In this document: piece after piece, positions 26,899 through 35,948 of the stretch
Layout: every line of letters starts with the position of its first letter
How positions within the stretch are numbered: the first letter of the stretch is position 1
NCBI RefSeq assembly: GCF_023703795.1
Contig: NZ_CP098518.1
Location: 1,550,001 to 1,614,000, forward strand
Direction: 5' to 3'
Source: Haloplanus sp. HW8-1
GTDB lineage: Archaea > Halobacteriota > Halobacteria > Halobacteriales > Haloferacaceae
Length of the DNA stretch: 64,000 nt
Made by a program: the position numbers and the translations under genes
Notes under the pieces: model-generated
Seen by the model: the letters and a program-made list of their open reading frames with translations, nothing else
Told to the model about the DNA's origin: nothing
The model's database searches: none

Positions 26899-28169
26899 TC
26901 CGAGAGTTCGTCCACGAGTTCGGCCGCGCGGTCCTCGCGGATCGCGTCCTCCTCGACCAGCCGCTCGGCGACCTCGTCGACGAGGTCGCTCGGCGCCCCG
27001 GCCTGAATGGCGATGTTCTTGGCGTGCAAGCTCATGTGCCCGTGCTGGATGCCCTCGCTCACGAGCGCCCGAAGGCCGGCGAGATTCTGAGCGAGTCCGA
27101 CGGCCGCGAGGACGCCGGCGAACTCGTCGGCCGAGTCGACGTCGAGGATCTCCATAGCTGCCCCGGCGACCGGCTGGAGCTGGGTCGCACCGCCGACGGT
27201 TCCGATCTGGATCGGGAGTTCGACGCTACAGGAGAGGTCGCCCTCGGCGTTCACCTCGTAGGTCGAGAGGGGGGCGTAGCCGTCGAGGGCGGCGTAGGCG
27301 TGGGCCCCCGCCTCGATGGCCCGCCAGTCGTTGAACGTCGCAGTGGTGACGGCGTCGATACCGTTCATGATGCCCTTGTTGTGGGTGGCCGCCCGATAGG
27401 GATCGCTCCCGGCGAACGCCCCGGCGTCGACGATCCGATCCCGGACCTCCGTCCCGTCGAGTTCCCAGTCGTCGTCGGCCAGCACTTCGGGTGGGACGGT
27501 ACACCGGGCGCGCGCGATCCGCCGGTCCGCGAGGTTCGAGAGGATGCGGAGCTGGACGGTACCGCCGGTGAGCGCCTCGATCTCCGGGGCGAGCGCCTCC
27601 GCCATCGAGTTCACGGCGTTGCCACCCATCGCGTCCTGCACGTTCACGACGAGGTGAGTGACGACCATCGGCCCGCGGTCAGTATCGAGGACGCGGGCTT
27701 GGACCGCCTCACAGCCACCGCCGTGGTCGACGAGGACCGGATCTTCCTCGTTCGCCAGGTCGACCAGGCGGTCCTCGGCGTCGAGGACGCGCTGTTTCGC
27801 GGCGAAGGGGTCGTCGACGCCGACCGCCTGGATCTGGGCGATCATGTGCGGTCCCGTGACCTGGGTGGAGAATCCGCCGTGCTCGCGGGCCATCCGCGCG
27901 CCGTAGGAGGCGGCGGCGACGACGCTCGTCTCCTCGACGGCCATCGGGATCAGTCGATCCTCGCCGTCGATGCGGAAGTTCGTCGCGATGGAGAGCGGAT
28001 ATTCGAGCGTGCCCACGACGTTCTCGCTGATCGTGTCGGCGCGGACGGGATCGAGGCCGCGCCCCTCGATCGCGGCGACCGCATCGGCAGCGAGGTTCGC
28101 GCGTTCCGCCACGGAATGTCGACGCTCGTCGACATCCTGCTTGTAGAATCCGGGGATGCGGGAGTCCAT
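26895..28169 (-). CDS. mvaA: Class II (degradative-type) 3-hydroxy-3-methylglutaryl-CoA reductase
   Basis: 424 aa, close to the length of class II HMG-CoA reductase. Catalytic Glu lies in VEETSVVAA (about residues 78-86), the DAMGGNAVNSMAEAL cofactor segment near 178-192, the catalytic Lys in THNKGIMNGIDA (about 262-273) and the final catalytic His in HMSLHAKNIA. Class II enzymes typically oxidise mevalonate to HMG-CoA in mevalonate catabolism, although some act in synthesis. Haloarchaea normally make mevalonate with a class I enzyme, so a second, class II copy beside AtuA and a symporter suggests a catabolic role. Confidence 0.9.
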   Translation of the reverse strand: MDSRIPGFYKQDVDERRHSVAERANLAADAVAAIEGRGLDPVRADTISENVVGTLEYPLSIATNFRIDGEDRLIPMAVEETSVVAAASYGARMAREHGGFSTQVTGPHMIAQIQAVGVDDPFAAKQRVLDAEDRLVDLANEEDPVLVDHGGGCEAVQARVLDTDRGPMVVTHLVVNVQDAMGGNAVNSMAEALAPEIEALTGGTVQLRILSNLADRRIARARCTVPPEVLADDDWELDGTEVRDRIVDAGAFAGSDPYRAATHNKGIMNGIDAVTTATFNDWRAIEAGAHAYAALDGYAPLSTYEVNAEGDLSCSVELPIQIGTVGGATQLQPVAGAAMEILDVDSADEFAGVLAAVGLAQNLAGLRALVSEGIQHGHMSLHAKNIAIQAGAPSDLVDEVAERLVEEDAIREDRAAELVDELSE

Positions 28170-28184
28170 GCGTCACCGGTATCG

Positions 28185-28205
28185 AACGATCGTTATTTAA
28201 AATTA
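28185..28205 (-). promoter_or_regulatory. Promoter and palindrome of the HMG-CoA reductase operon
   Basis: A TATA-like run (28193-28205; TTTTAAATAA on the minus strand) lies 24-36 bases from the ATG at 28169, giving a leaderless transcript. It overlaps a perfect 10-bp palindrome AACGATCGTT at 28185-28194, which could be an operator placed just downstream of the TATA box. The palindrome is short, so a chance match is possible. Confidence 0.5.
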
Positions 28206-28327
28206 CTGTCGTCGCGCGGATACGGGCCGCTCCGTCACGGTCGCGGCCGACGGGCGGAGTGTACGACAACTGTCGAGTATTTTCGCTGGGAGTTAGAGTT
28301 TACTGTGTCGCGACGCCTCGGTCTGAC

Positions 28328-29344
28328 ATGGCTGTAACCGCGTCCGTCCCCGGCCGCATCTTCGTCGGCGGCGACCACGCGACCCTCCTCGGCGGCCCGC
28401 GTATCGCCGGTGCGCTCGACCTCCGCCTCCGGGTCACCGTCACCGAACGCGACGACGACCGCGTCGTCGTCAGCGGGCCCCTGGGCCGGCGGGACACCAC
28501 GCTCGACGCGCTTCTCGAATCCACCGACACCAGCGCCGTCCTGACGGTCAGCAAGTCCGGACGCCGCCTCCCGGTCTACACGCTCCTGCGACGGCTCCTC
28601 CGGACGATCGGTCGGGACGATCCGGCCGACATCCCGGGGTTCGGGATCGAGATCGACGTCGACGACGCGTTCCCGGTGGGCGTCGGCCTCGCCTCCTCGA
28701 CGGCGACGACGGTGGCGCTCACGGCCGCCCTCGCGGACACCTTCGGCGACCGGCGGTCGGATCGGGAGGTGATCGACCTCGTCACCGCCGTCGAGGACGA
28801 CCTCTACGAGGACGCCGTCGCCATCGATCCGGCGGTGATCGTCTCGGGCGGACTGGTGGTCGGCGAGTCGACTGTCACCGACCGAACCACGGCCGACTTG
28901 CCGGTACTCGTCGCCGCCACCGAGACCCGTCCCAGTCGAGCGGAGATCCGCTCTCAGGTCGAGCGACGTCGGACGATCACCGGCCCCCTGTACGACGACG
29001 TGCGGGCGGCGAGCGACGCGACGACCGACCGACTCTGGGCACACATCACGGACGGCGACCGCGCGGAGATGCGCGAACTGATCACCTTCTACGGGGAGTT
29101 GCTCGACGCGCTCGGCTTCTCGAGTTGGCCGATGCCCCGGCTCCGATCGACGGAACTCCTCCAGCATCCTCACGATCTCGGGGTGAAACAGTCGGACTTC
29201 GGCAAGCGTGCGACCCTGGTCACGTTCCCGGACGCGGGGAGCGACACGGCCGAACTCGAGCGGATCCTCGGCCGAACTGCGGAACACGTGGTCGCGACGA
29301 CCACCACCGATCGGGGACTCGAATACGGGACTCCCTCCCGCTGA
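28328..29344 (+). CDS. GHMP-family kinase, mevalonate-kinase-like
   Basis: 338 aa. Carries the N-terminal PGRIFVGGDHATLLGGP (about residues 7-23) and the ATP-binding motif PVGVGLASSTATT (about 116-128) of the GHMP superfamily. The N-terminal pattern matches mevalonate kinase more than homoserine or galactokinase. It is divergent from the class II HMG-CoA reductase operon, sharing the 158-bp intergenic region. It may phosphorylate mevalonate or a related compound. It differs enough from housekeeping mevalonate kinase that the substrate is uncertain. Confidence 0.75.
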   Translation: MAVTASVPGRIFVGGDHATLLGGPRIAGALDLRLRVTVTERDDDRVVVSGPLGRRDTTLDALLESTDTSAVLTVSKSGRRLPVYTLLRRLLRTIGRDDPADIPGFGIEIDVDDAFPVGVGLASSTATTVALTAALADTFGDRRSDREVIDLVTAVEDDLYEDAVAIDPAVIVSGGLVVGESTVTDRTTADLPVLVAATETRPSRAEIRSQVERRRTITGPLYDDVRAASDATTDRLWAHITDGDRAEMRELITFYGELLDALGFSSWPMPRLRSTELLQHPHDLGVKQSDFGKRATLVTFPDAGSDTAELERILGRTAEHVVATTTTDRGLEYGTPSR

Positions 29345-29420
29345 CGGACGACCGTGAGGAGGGCCGTCGGGGCGACGAACGGTCGCCGGGGACACGGTGC
29401 GCGACGACCGACGAGGATAC

Positions 29421-29430
29421 TTTTATAAAA
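29421..29430 (+). promoter_or_regulatory. TATA element of the symporter operon
   Basis: TTTTATAAAA, a perfect A/T palindrome 26-35 bases before the ATG at 29456. It supports 29456 as a leaderless start rather than the ATG at 29435. It is one of the strongest promoters visible in the window. Confidence 0.7.
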
Positions 29431-29455
29431 TTAGATGATATTGTTGCGGGGTGCC

Positions 29456-29923
29456 ATGGCTATACAATGGCAACGTGACAAGACGGTTATCGGTGCGCTC
29501 GTGGTACTGGTCGTCATGTTAGTCGCGATGCTGGCGGGTGGACCGACGGGACAGATCCTGTTTTCGTACGCCACCATCGCGATCTTCGGCATCTACATCC
29601 TCCTTGGCGTGGAGGGGACGGCGAAGCGACACTCGTACAGGCCGTTTCTCGCCGTCGTCGGCGTGGTCGCCCTGATCCTCGGTGTGGGGTTCGCGCTGTT
29701 GTGGCACTTCCACTTCGCGAACCCGTCGTACACCGATCCGGTGTACTGGCTCGGATTCCCGCGGGCCACGTCCGTCCTCGTGTACGTCCTCTGGATGCCG
29801 CCGGCACTGGTCCTGATGTTCGCGTACCCCTATCTGTTCGAGAAGTACATCTGGAGTGCGGAGGAAGCCGAGGAGTTCCGGCAGATGGACGGCCCCGACG
29901 CGACCGAGGGGGGTGAGCCCTGA
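29456..29923 (+). CDS. Small membrane subunit of a sodium:solute symporter
   Basis: 155 aa with four predicted helices (about residues 11-30, 36-53, 62-84, 99-126) and an acidic cytoplasmic tail. It overlaps the large SSS symporter gene by 3 bp (TGATG), the arrangement of DUF485/DUF3311-like accessory subunits. It probably stabilises or targets the transporter. The start is placed at 29456 because of the TATA element at 29421. Confidence 0.75.
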   Translation: MAIQWQRDKTVIGALVVLVVMLVAMLAGGPTGQILFSYATIAIFGIYILLGVEGTAKRHSYRPFLAVVGVVALILGVGFALLWHFHFANPSYTDPVYWLGFPRATSVLVYVLWMPPALVLMFAYPYLFEKYIWSAEEAEEFRQMDGPDATEGGEP

Positions 29924-31404
29924 TGGCGGCCGATCCCCTCATCACCGGCATCGTCGTGGTCTACCTGCTGTTGGTACTCGGCATCGGCGTCTGGGGCTAC
30001 CGGCAGACGGAATCCACCGAGGACTTCCTCATCAGCGGGAAGCGGTTCGGCATCTGGGCGGTCGCGTTCTCCGCGTTCGCGTCGATCATGAGTGGGTTCG
30101 GCTTCATCGGCGGGCCGGGGCTGTTCTACAGCGGCGGCTACGCCTTCCTCTGGATCGCCATCGTCGCCCCGCTTGCCTTCCCTATCTCGTGGTTCGTCCT
30201 CGGGAAGAAGATGCGTCTGATGGCGGAGGTCGAACGGATCCTGACGATTCCGGACGCGGCAGACGCACGCTACGACAGCGACGCGGTACGCTTTTTCGTC
30301 GCCCTCTCGGTCCTGCTCGGCGTCATTTCGTATCTGGCCGTCCAACTCAAGGCGATGGGGTTCGTCCTCGCCGACATCCTCGGGACGAGCGAACTCGTCG
30401 CCGTCGTCCTCGCGACGGTCGTCATCGCCGCGTACACGATCGGTGGGGGGATGATCGCCGGCGTGTTCACCGACCTCGTCCAGGGCGGGATCATGGTCGT
30501 CGGCAGCATCCTCGTGTTCTTTTTTGCCCTCGATTACGGGGGCGGCTTCCAGCAGATGAGTCGGGAGATCGCGACCAACAACCCCGAGTTCGCCGGTGCG
30601 TTCGGCTCCTTCCCCGTGATGCTCGCCCTGAGCTGGTATTTCCTGTTCACGATCGGGAACTCCGGCCAACCCCACATGGCACACAAACTGTACATGATCC
30701 GTGACGTCAAACTGCTGAAGTGGGGGGCACCCATCGCAGGGCTCTCGTATTTCCTCTCCTCGCTCATGATGCTCGGCATCGGCATCTCGGTGCGGGCGGG
30801 GGTCGAGACCGGCGCCCTCGACTCGCTCTCGAATCCGGACATGGCCGCGCCCTTCTTCCTCTCGAATTTCGTGTCGCCGGTCCTCGCCGGCATCGTCTTC
30901 GCCGCCGCCCTCGGGGCGATCATGAGCACCAGCGACGCGTTCATCAACATCGGCGCGGCGAACCTCGCCCGCGACATCCCCGAGAGTCTGGGGATGGAGT
31001 ACGACTCGGACCGACAGGAACTCTGGGTGAACCGCCTCGGGAGCGCCGCGATCATCGTCCTCTCTCTGTTCCTTGCGTACTTCGTCCAGATCCTCGTCGG
31101 GATCCTCGGCGTCGTCGGCTGGGCGCTGTTCGCAGCCCCGATCGTTCCGCTCCTCGGTATCGGCCTCAACTGGAGCGGCGCCACCCGTGAGGGGGCCCTC
31201 GCCGCCGTCGTCGTCTCACTGCTGGTCAACCTGGGGCTGGCCGTCGGGAGTTCGCTCTACGGCGTCTCGCTCCCGCACGGCGTCGTCGCCGGAGCGTTCT
31301 CCCTCGTCGCGTCGTCGATCACGCTCATCGTCGTGAGCCTACTGACGAACACCTACTCCGGCGAAGACATCGCCGAGGAGATCTACCGGGTCGTCGTCGC
31401 CTGA
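29923..31404 (+). CDS. Sodium:solute symporter (SSS family)
   Basis: 493 aa with about 13 membrane helices and the SSS hallmark GFGFIGGPGLFYSGGYAFLW (about residues 62-81). It should import an organic solute with sodium. The substrate is unknown. The location next to the GHMP kinase, class II HMG-CoA reductase and AtuA suggests an organic acid such as mevalonate or a related branched acid (inference). It is co-transcribed with its small subunit. Confidence 0.9.
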   Translation: MAADPLITGIVVVYLLLVLGIGVWGYRQTESTEDFLISGKRFGIWAVAFSAFASIMSGFGFIGGPGLFYSGGYAFLWIAIVAPLAFPISWFVLGKKMRLMAEVERILTIPDAADARYDSDAVRFFVALSVLLGVISYLAVQLKAMGFVLADILGTSELVAVVLATVVIAAYTIGGGMIAGVFTDLVQGGIMVVGSILVFFFALDYGGGFQQMSREIATNNPEFAGAFGSFPVMLALSWYFLFTIGNSGQPHMAHKLYMIRDVKLLKWGAPIAGLSYFLSSLMMLGIGISVRAGVETGALDSLSNPDMAAPFFLSNFVSPVLAGIVFAAALGAIMSTSDAFINIGAANLARDIPESLGMEYDSDRQELWVNRLGSAAIIVLSLFLAYFVQILVGILGVVGWALFAAPIVPLLGIGLNWSGATREGALAAVVVSLLVNLGLAVGSSLYGVSLPHGVVAGAFSLVASSITLIVVSLLTNTYSGEDIAEEIYRVVVA

Positions 31405-31452
31405 CCGTCACGTCGACGACTCGGACGACGACCCCGCGATCCGGTCGTCCGA

Positions 31453-32264
31453 TCAGTCCCGGCGATCCCGAAGCGCCGGAAACTCCTCGCGGACGGCCGC
31501 GATCCGGTCGGGATCGACGTCGGCGACGACGAGCGTTGCCTCGTCGCCCGCACTCGCGAGCTTCGTTCCCCAAGGATCGTAGACGGTCGAGCGCCCGAGG
31601 AGGGTGGCCTCCTCGAATTCCGCGGCGCCGTTCGCGGCCGCGAGGTAGGTGAGGTTCTCGATCGCGCGCGCGCCCGTGCCAGGGTCCGCCAGTGTTCGAC
31701 CCGGGGGTACGGCCACGCGCTCGGCACGCAGACGAGCGTCGCACCGCGGTCGGCGAGTCGGCGGTAGAGTTCCGGAAACCGCAGGTCGTAACACGTCGAC
31801 ATCCCGACGGTAAATCCCTCGAAATCGACGGTCGAGAGGGTGTCGCCGGGCGTGAGGAGCCGAGTCTCGGCGGACTGGTAGCCAAAGAGGTGGTGTTTGC
31901 GGTAGACGCCCCGGCGCCCCCCGCCGCGGTCGTAGAAGACGCAGGTGTTGGCGAGACCCTCGGCCGCGGGCACGTCGGCGCCGGCCGCGGCGCTCTCGGC
32001 CAGGTCCTCGACGTGGCTGCCGGCCAAGAGACCGATGCCGTGGTCGGCCGCCACGTCGGCGAGACGCCCGAAGGTCGGGCCGTCGAGACCCTCCGCGGCG
32101 CGGGCGTAGCTGTCGAACGCGAAGTAGCCGACGGTGAACAGTTCCGGGAGGACGACGAGGTCGGCGCCGCGAGCGGCGGCGTCGGCGACGGCCCGTTCCG
32201 CCCGATCGAGGTTGGCGTCCACGTCGCCCGCCGTCGCGTCGAGTTGGGCGAGGGCGAGTCTCAT
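31453..32264 (-). pseudogene. Nitrilase-family carbon-nitrogen hydrolase, frameshifted at a CG repeat
   Basis: Residues 1-194 from the ATG at 32264 match a nitrilase superfamily enzyme: catalytic Glu in VVLPELF (about 38-44), Lys in VYRKHHLFG (about 119-127) and Cys in STCYDLRFPELY (about 155-166). The frame is then lost in a (CG)5 tract at 31663-31672. Removing one CG joins LARARA to IENLTYLAAANGAAEF in another frame, which continues to a stop at 31453. Reconstructed length is about 269 aa, normal for the family. Either a real mutation, a slippage-prone phase switch, or a sequencing error in the tract. The ATG overlaps the SRPBCC gene upstream. Confidence 0.85.
31663..31672. repeat. (CG)5 dinucleotide tract in the nitrilase gene
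   Basis: Five CG units in a row followed by CCC. The coding frame of the nitrilase breaks exactly here. One unit fewer restores the conserved RARAIEN motif. Confidence 0.85.
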
Positions 32265-32686
32265 GCGGGCAGTTCCAGATCCCGTCTGAGCGCCGCTTCG
32301 AGGTTGTCGAGTTCGGCGTCGAGGCGTTTCTTGAAGAAGCGTTCGACGCCCGGGAGGCGGCCGTCGACGATGAACTCGTTGTGGAGGCGGGTGCCCGTCT
32401 CCGCGTCCTCGACCCGGTGTTCGCCGGTGACTCGCATGACGCTCGATCGGCCGACGAACTTCACGTATCTGGGTTCCTCACGCTCGACGTCCTCGGTTTC
32501 GACCGTGGCCGTACGGTCGATCAGCGGCAGGTCGAGATCGATCTCCCAGGTGGCGCAGTTGCCGTCGACCTCGTAATCCCGGACGACGCTGATCGCACCG
32601 GCTCGCTTGCCGGGATCGGCGATGAAGTCCCAGACCCGTTCGGCCGGTGCATCGAACTCGAATGTCCGACGAACACGGACAGTCAT
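32261..32686 (-). CDS. SRPBCC/polyketide cyclase-family protein
   Basis: 141 aa. START-like helix-grip fold: N-terminal TFEFDAPAERVWDFIADP, central ATWEIDLDLPL and a C-terminal amphipathic helix (FFKKRLDAELDNLEAAL). Members bind hydrophobic ligands in a deep cavity. It is the first gene of a two-gene unit with the frameshifted nitrilase (overlapping ATGA). No catalytic site is evident. Confidence 0.85.
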   Translation of the reverse strand: MTVRVRRTFEFDAPAERVWDFIADPGKRAGAISVVRDYEVDGNCATWEIDLDLPLIDRTATVETEDVEREEPRYVKFVGRSSVMRVTGEHRVEDAETGTRLHNEFIVDGRLPGVERFFKKRLDAELDNLEAALRRDLELPA

Positions 32687-32723
32687 GAATCGAGGTCCCC
32701 TCGTACGCTAAAAAATCCGTGGG

Positions 32724-32948
32724 TCACCCTTGTGTGACACGCCACGTCGTCGACCTGGCGCGGCCCCACTTTTCGATTTCGACGTCCTCGGACTTCTCGG
32801 CCAGTCGTGGGAGCCGAGAACCGACCTGTTTGGCCGTCAGCCCGATCGCGTCGGCGATGTTTTTCGCGCGGAAGTAGCGTTCACCCCGAGAGACACTGTC
32901 GTGGAGGTACGCGAGGATCCGCCGCTCCTCTTCGGTCAGAGAGGTCAT
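32724..32948 (-). CDS. Small winged-helix protein (DUF7123-like)
   Basis: 74 aa, a single winged-helix domain: helix (EEERRILAYLHDSV), a basic turn (RGERYFRAKNIADAIGL), recognition helix (TAKQVGSRLPRLAEK) and a beta wing ending in WGRARSTTWRV. It should bind DNA. This small wHTH family is widespread in haloarchaea and usually stands alone. The family name is from memory, the fold from the sequence. Confidence 0.75.
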   Translation of the reverse strand: MTSLTEEERRILAYLHDSVSRGERYFRAKNIADAIGLTAKQVGSRLPRLAEKSEDVEIEKWGRARSTTWRVTQG

Positions 32949-33020
32949 CGTTCACTCCGAGTAGGGGATTCAGCGTCTTAACTCTTTCAAGCCCGTGCGA
33001 GCCCGCCGGACCCGTTGGCG

Positions 33021-33203
33021 TCAGGCGTACGCCTGGGTCGCCACGACCGCCAGCAGGCCCGCGACGACGGCGAGGGCGAAGCCGCCCGCCTTGGTCAACT
33101 GCCCGGGCGCCGCGAGCATCGCCAGCGCGCCGACGAGCGCGAAGATGGAAAACAGCACGCCGAACCCGACTCCTCTGTCCGTCACGGCGGCGTCGTGTGC
33201 CAT
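33021..33203 (-). CDS. Small two-helix membrane protein
   Basis: 60 aa. Two hydrophobic helices (about residues 12-31 and 37-58) with a short polar N-terminus. It resembles small uncharacterised haloarchaeal membrane proteins. The ATG at 33203 is preferred over an upstream start. Function unknown. Confidence 0.6.
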   Translation of the reverse strand: MAHDAAVTDRGVGFGVLFSIFALVGALAMLAAPGQLTKAGGFALAVVAGLLAVVATQAYA

Positions 33204-33270
33204 ACTCCACCCTCCGTCGGGGTGCACTTAGCTCATTCGACTCCGGCAGGGTCCCGGTGGGGGCACGGAC

Positions 33271-33278
33271 AATATAAG
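33271..33278 (+). promoter_or_regulatory. TATA element of the acyl-CoA dehydrogenase gene
   Basis: AATATAAG 25-32 bases before the ATG at 33303, implying a leaderless mRNA. Confidence 0.65.
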
Positions 33279-33302
33279 ACGACGGGGGGCCGTACGGACC
33301 GT

Positions 33303-34442
33303 ATGGACTTCAGCCTCTCCGCCGAACAGTCCCAGATGCGTGAGATGGTGGCCGACTTCGTCGACGAGGAGATCGTCCCTGCGGCGGCCGACATCGACGA
33401 GACCGACGAGTTCCCGGCCGACCTCGTCGACGACATGGCCGATCTCGGGCTCATGGGAATGCCCTTCGACGAGGAGTACGGCGGCGCAGGGCTCGATTAC
33501 CACGCCTACGCCGCCTGTCTCGCGGAGATCAGCCGTGGGAGCGGCGGGCTCGGTACCGTCGTCGCCGCCCACACCAGCCTCGCCGGCGGGATGCTCGATG
33601 CCTTCGCCGCTCCCGACCAGAAAGAGCGGTTCCTGACGCCGCTGAACGAGGGAACCGACATCGGCGCCTTCGCCCTCTCGGAGGCGGGCGCCGGGAGCGA
33701 CGTGTCCGCGATGGAGACGACCGCCGTCCGCGATGGCGACGAGTACGTCGTCGACGGTGAGAAACTCTGGATCTCCAACGGCTCCGTCGCCGACACGGTG
33801 ATCCTCTTCGCGAAGACCGATCCCGACGCGGGCCGGAAGGGCATCTCCGCGTTCGTCGTTCGGCCGGACGAGGATCCGGGGTTCCACATCGAGGGTACCG
33901 AGCACAAACTCGGGGACAAGGGCTGTCCGACGGCGGAACTCCGCTTCGACGACCTCCGGGTCCCCGCCGATCGGCGACTCGGCGAGGAAGGAGACGGGTT
34001 CGTCCAGGCGCTCAAGACCCTCAACGCGGGACGGATCACCATCGCCGCCCGCGGCGTCGGCATCGCGCGGGCCGCCCTCGAGGAGGCCGTCGCGTACGCG
34101 AACGAACGCGAGCAGTTCGGTCGGCCCATCGGCGACTTCCAAGCGATCGGCCACAAACTCGCGGACATGGACACGAAGGTGCAGGCCGCGCGGCTGTTGA
34201 TGCACCGGGCGGCAGACCGAAAGATGCGCGGCGAGCGGTTCGTCAAGGCGGCCGCTCAGGCCAAACTCTACGCCAGCGAGGTGAGCCGGGAGGTGGCCAA
34301 CGAGGCGATTCAAGTCCACGGTGGCTACGGCTACACCAAAGACTTCCCCGTCGAACGGTTCTACCGCGACGCCAAACTCAACGAGATCTACGAGGGTACC
34401 AGCGAGGTACTCCGCAACACCATCGCCGACGAACTGCGCTAG
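33303..34442 (+). CDS. Acyl-CoA dehydrogenase
   Basis: 379 aa, the standard family length. Flavin and substrate motifs are present: [20 protein letters not shown] (about residues 122-141), [11 protein letters not shown] (about 156-166) and the C-terminal [20 protein letters not shown] (about 339-358), followed by the catalytic Glu region [14 protein letters not shown]. It should catalyse the FAD-dependent alpha,beta-dehydrogenation of an acyl-CoA. The exact chain type is not determined. The leaderless start is supported by the TATA box at 33271. Confidence 0.95.
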   Translation: MDFSLSAEQSQMREMVADFVDEEIVPAAADIDETDEFPADLVDDMADLGLMGMPFDEEYGGAGLDYHAYAACLAEISRGSGGLGTVVAAHTSLAGGMLDAFAAPDQKERFLTPLNEGTDIGAFALSEAGAGSDVSAMETTAVRDGDEYVVDGEKLWISNGSVADTVILFAKTDPDAGRKGISAFVVRPDEDPGFHIEGTEHKLGDKGCPTAELRFDDLRVPADRRLGEEGDGFVQALKTLNAGRITIAARGVGIARAALEEAVAYANEREQFGRPIGDFQAIGHKLADMDTKVQAARLLMHRAADRKMRGERFVKAAAQAKLYASEVSREVANEAIQVHGGYGYTKDFPVERFYRDAKLNEIYEGTSEVLRNTIADELR

Positions 34443-34483
34443 TCGACCGGAAGGTTCGACAGGCAGGACGCCAAGTGGGTAGT

Positions 34484-34747
34484 ATGGCCGACACCGACGA
34501 CGTCGTCGCCAACTACTACGAACGGGGTGGCGAGCGTGTCCTGACGTTCAGACGTGACGGACGGACGGCCGCCATCGCCCAGAACAGCGAAGGGTACGCG
34601 ATGGTGCGGGTGCGCCGCGACCCGGAAGGCGAGGAACTGGAGAAATATTACGGGTTCGACATGGCCCTCGATCACGCGGCCGAACTCCTCGACGTGCACG
34701 CCGGGAACCTGCCCGTCCCGGACGAGGCGACCGACATGGGGATGTAG
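34484..34747 (+). CDS. Small conserved haloarchaeal protein
   Basis: 87 aa, acidic, soluble. Residues 10-60 form an alternating beta pattern (ANYYERGGERVLTFRRDGRTAAI, split by charged turns) and the tail LDVHAGNLPVPD is conserved-looking. No domain is recognised. It lies 41 bp after the acyl-CoA dehydrogenase and in the same direction. Function unknown. Confidence 0.65.
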   Translation: MADTDDVVANYYERGGERVLTFRRDGRTAAIAQNSEGYAMVRVRRDPEGEELEKYYGFDMALDHAAELLDVHAGNLPVPDEATDMGM

Positions 34748-34753
34748 GCGGGG

Positions 34754-35434
34754 CTATCCCGTCCAGTAGAACCGCGGCCCGAGCGAGAGATAGGCGAGGG
34801 AGAGAAAGAGGAGCGCGAACGCGAACACCTCGCCCGGCCGTCCCTGGAGGAGGATGGCAAGCGCCTGGACGATGCCCATCACGAGGGCGTCCTGTGGGTG
34901 GAGATCGGGGTACGTGATCCGGGTCACCATGAGCGCCGCGAGCAGGCCGGAGAGCGCGACCAACAGGAGGGGACCGACGAAGCCTGCGAGGATGCCGGCC
35001 GAGAGGATGGTCGCCGCGAGCGTCGAGGGGGCGCCTCTGGTCTCCGAGGCGTCGCTGTCGTAGGCGGTGTAGAGTCCGAGGCGGGTGACGGCCATCGCGA
35101 CGTAGACGGCCGGGAGAAGGATCCCGAGGACATAGAGGAACGGCCGGTCGGCGAGCGTCCAGGCGTCGGCCGCCCGCGACGCGATCAGCATGGCGGGGGC
35201 GACGCCGAAGGAGGCGACGTCGGCGAGGGAATCGAGGTACGGCCCGGCGGGCGTCCCCCCACGCTTGCGGGCGACGACGCCGTCGAGCCCATCCGCTACG
35301 GCCGCCAGGAGGACGATCCGGGCGGCGAGCGGGGCGTCCCGCGTCGCGACGAACGCGGCCAGAAAGCCGAGCATCGCGTTACCGACGGTCACGGCGTCGG
35401 CGAGCCCCAGGCGCCCGACGAACCGCGGTTGCAT
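34754..35434 (-). CDS. pssA: CDP-alcohol phosphatidyltransferase, archaetidylserine synthase type
   Basis: 226 aa with six to eight membrane helices. The CDP-alcohol phosphotransferase motif D-G-x2-A-R-x8-G-x3-D-x3-D is complete (ADGLDGVVARKRG, then GPYLDSLADV, about residues 47-72). Haloarchaeal homologues are annotated as archaetidylserine synthase, which joins L-serine to CDP-archaeol. The start at 35434 gives the usual short polar N-terminus before helix 1. Confidence 0.85.
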   Translation of the reverse strand: MQPRFVGRLGLADAVTVGNAMLGFLAAFVATRDAPLAARIVLLAAVADGLDGVVARKRGGTPAGPYLDSLADVASFGVAPAMLIASRAADAWTLADRPFLYVLGILLPAVYVAMAVTRLGLYTAYDSDASETRGAPSTLAATILSAGILAGFVGPLLLVALSGLLAALMVTRITYPDLHPQDALVMGIVQALAILLQGRPGEVFAFALLFLSLAYLSLGPRFYWTG

Positions 35435-35503
35435 AGCCCCAACCTCTGGGACCGAGGATTTACGTCTTTATATCGGCCGTTTCGACCGTCGAACCAGTCC
35501 ACA

Positions 35504-35509
35504 TTTATT
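35504..35509 (+). promoter_or_regulatory. TATA element of the halocyanin gene
   Basis: TTTATT 23-28 bases before the ATG at 35532 within an otherwise GC-rich region, consistent with a leaderless transcript. Confidence 0.55.
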
Positions 35510-35531
35510 CGTTGCTCCCCGAGGGCGGCGT

Positions 35532-35948
35532 ATGCGCAGACGCCGGCTGCTCGCGGCGCTCGGGACGGGACTCGCCGTCGGGACCGCCGGGTGTACCGCC
35601 GGCGGCACCGTCGACGGTGTCGACGGCGACGTCGGCATGACCGCCCAGGCGTTCGAACCGACGACGATCACGGTTGCGACGGGCGAGGAGGTCGTCTGGT
35701 ACAACAACAGCGCCCGCGCCCACTCCGTCACCGCCTACGACGACGGTATCCCCTCGGCGGGCGAGTTCTTCGCCACCGGCGGATACGAGTCCACGGCGGC
35801 GGCCCGCGAGGCGTGGGACGGAATGAGCGGCGCCATCACCAGCGGGGAGACCTTCAGCCACACATTCGACGTCCCCGGCCGGTACAACTACTTCTGTATC
35901 CCCCACGAGCGGGCGGGGATGGTCGGCCAGGTCGTCGTCGAGGGGTGA
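35532..35948 (+). CDS. Halocyanin-like blue copper lipoprotein
   Basis: 138 aa. RRRRLLAAL signal with lipobox GTAGCTAGG (Cys about 21) and a single cupredoxin domain. Copper ligands are the His in AHSVTAYDDG and Cys-x2-His-x4-Met in FCIPHERAGM. It should shuttle electrons at the outer membrane face. The domain is closely similar to the last 110 residues of the large repeat protein at 18.75-21.23 kb, including the GIP..AxY/FF..GGY/F insert. Confidence 0.9.
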   Translation: MRRRRLLAALGTGLAVGTAGCTAGGTVDGVDGDVGMTAQAFEPTTITVATGEEVVWYNNSARAHSVTAYDDGIPSAGEFFATGGYESTAAAREAWDGMSGAITSGETFSHTFDVPGRYNYFCIPHERAGMVGQVVVEG

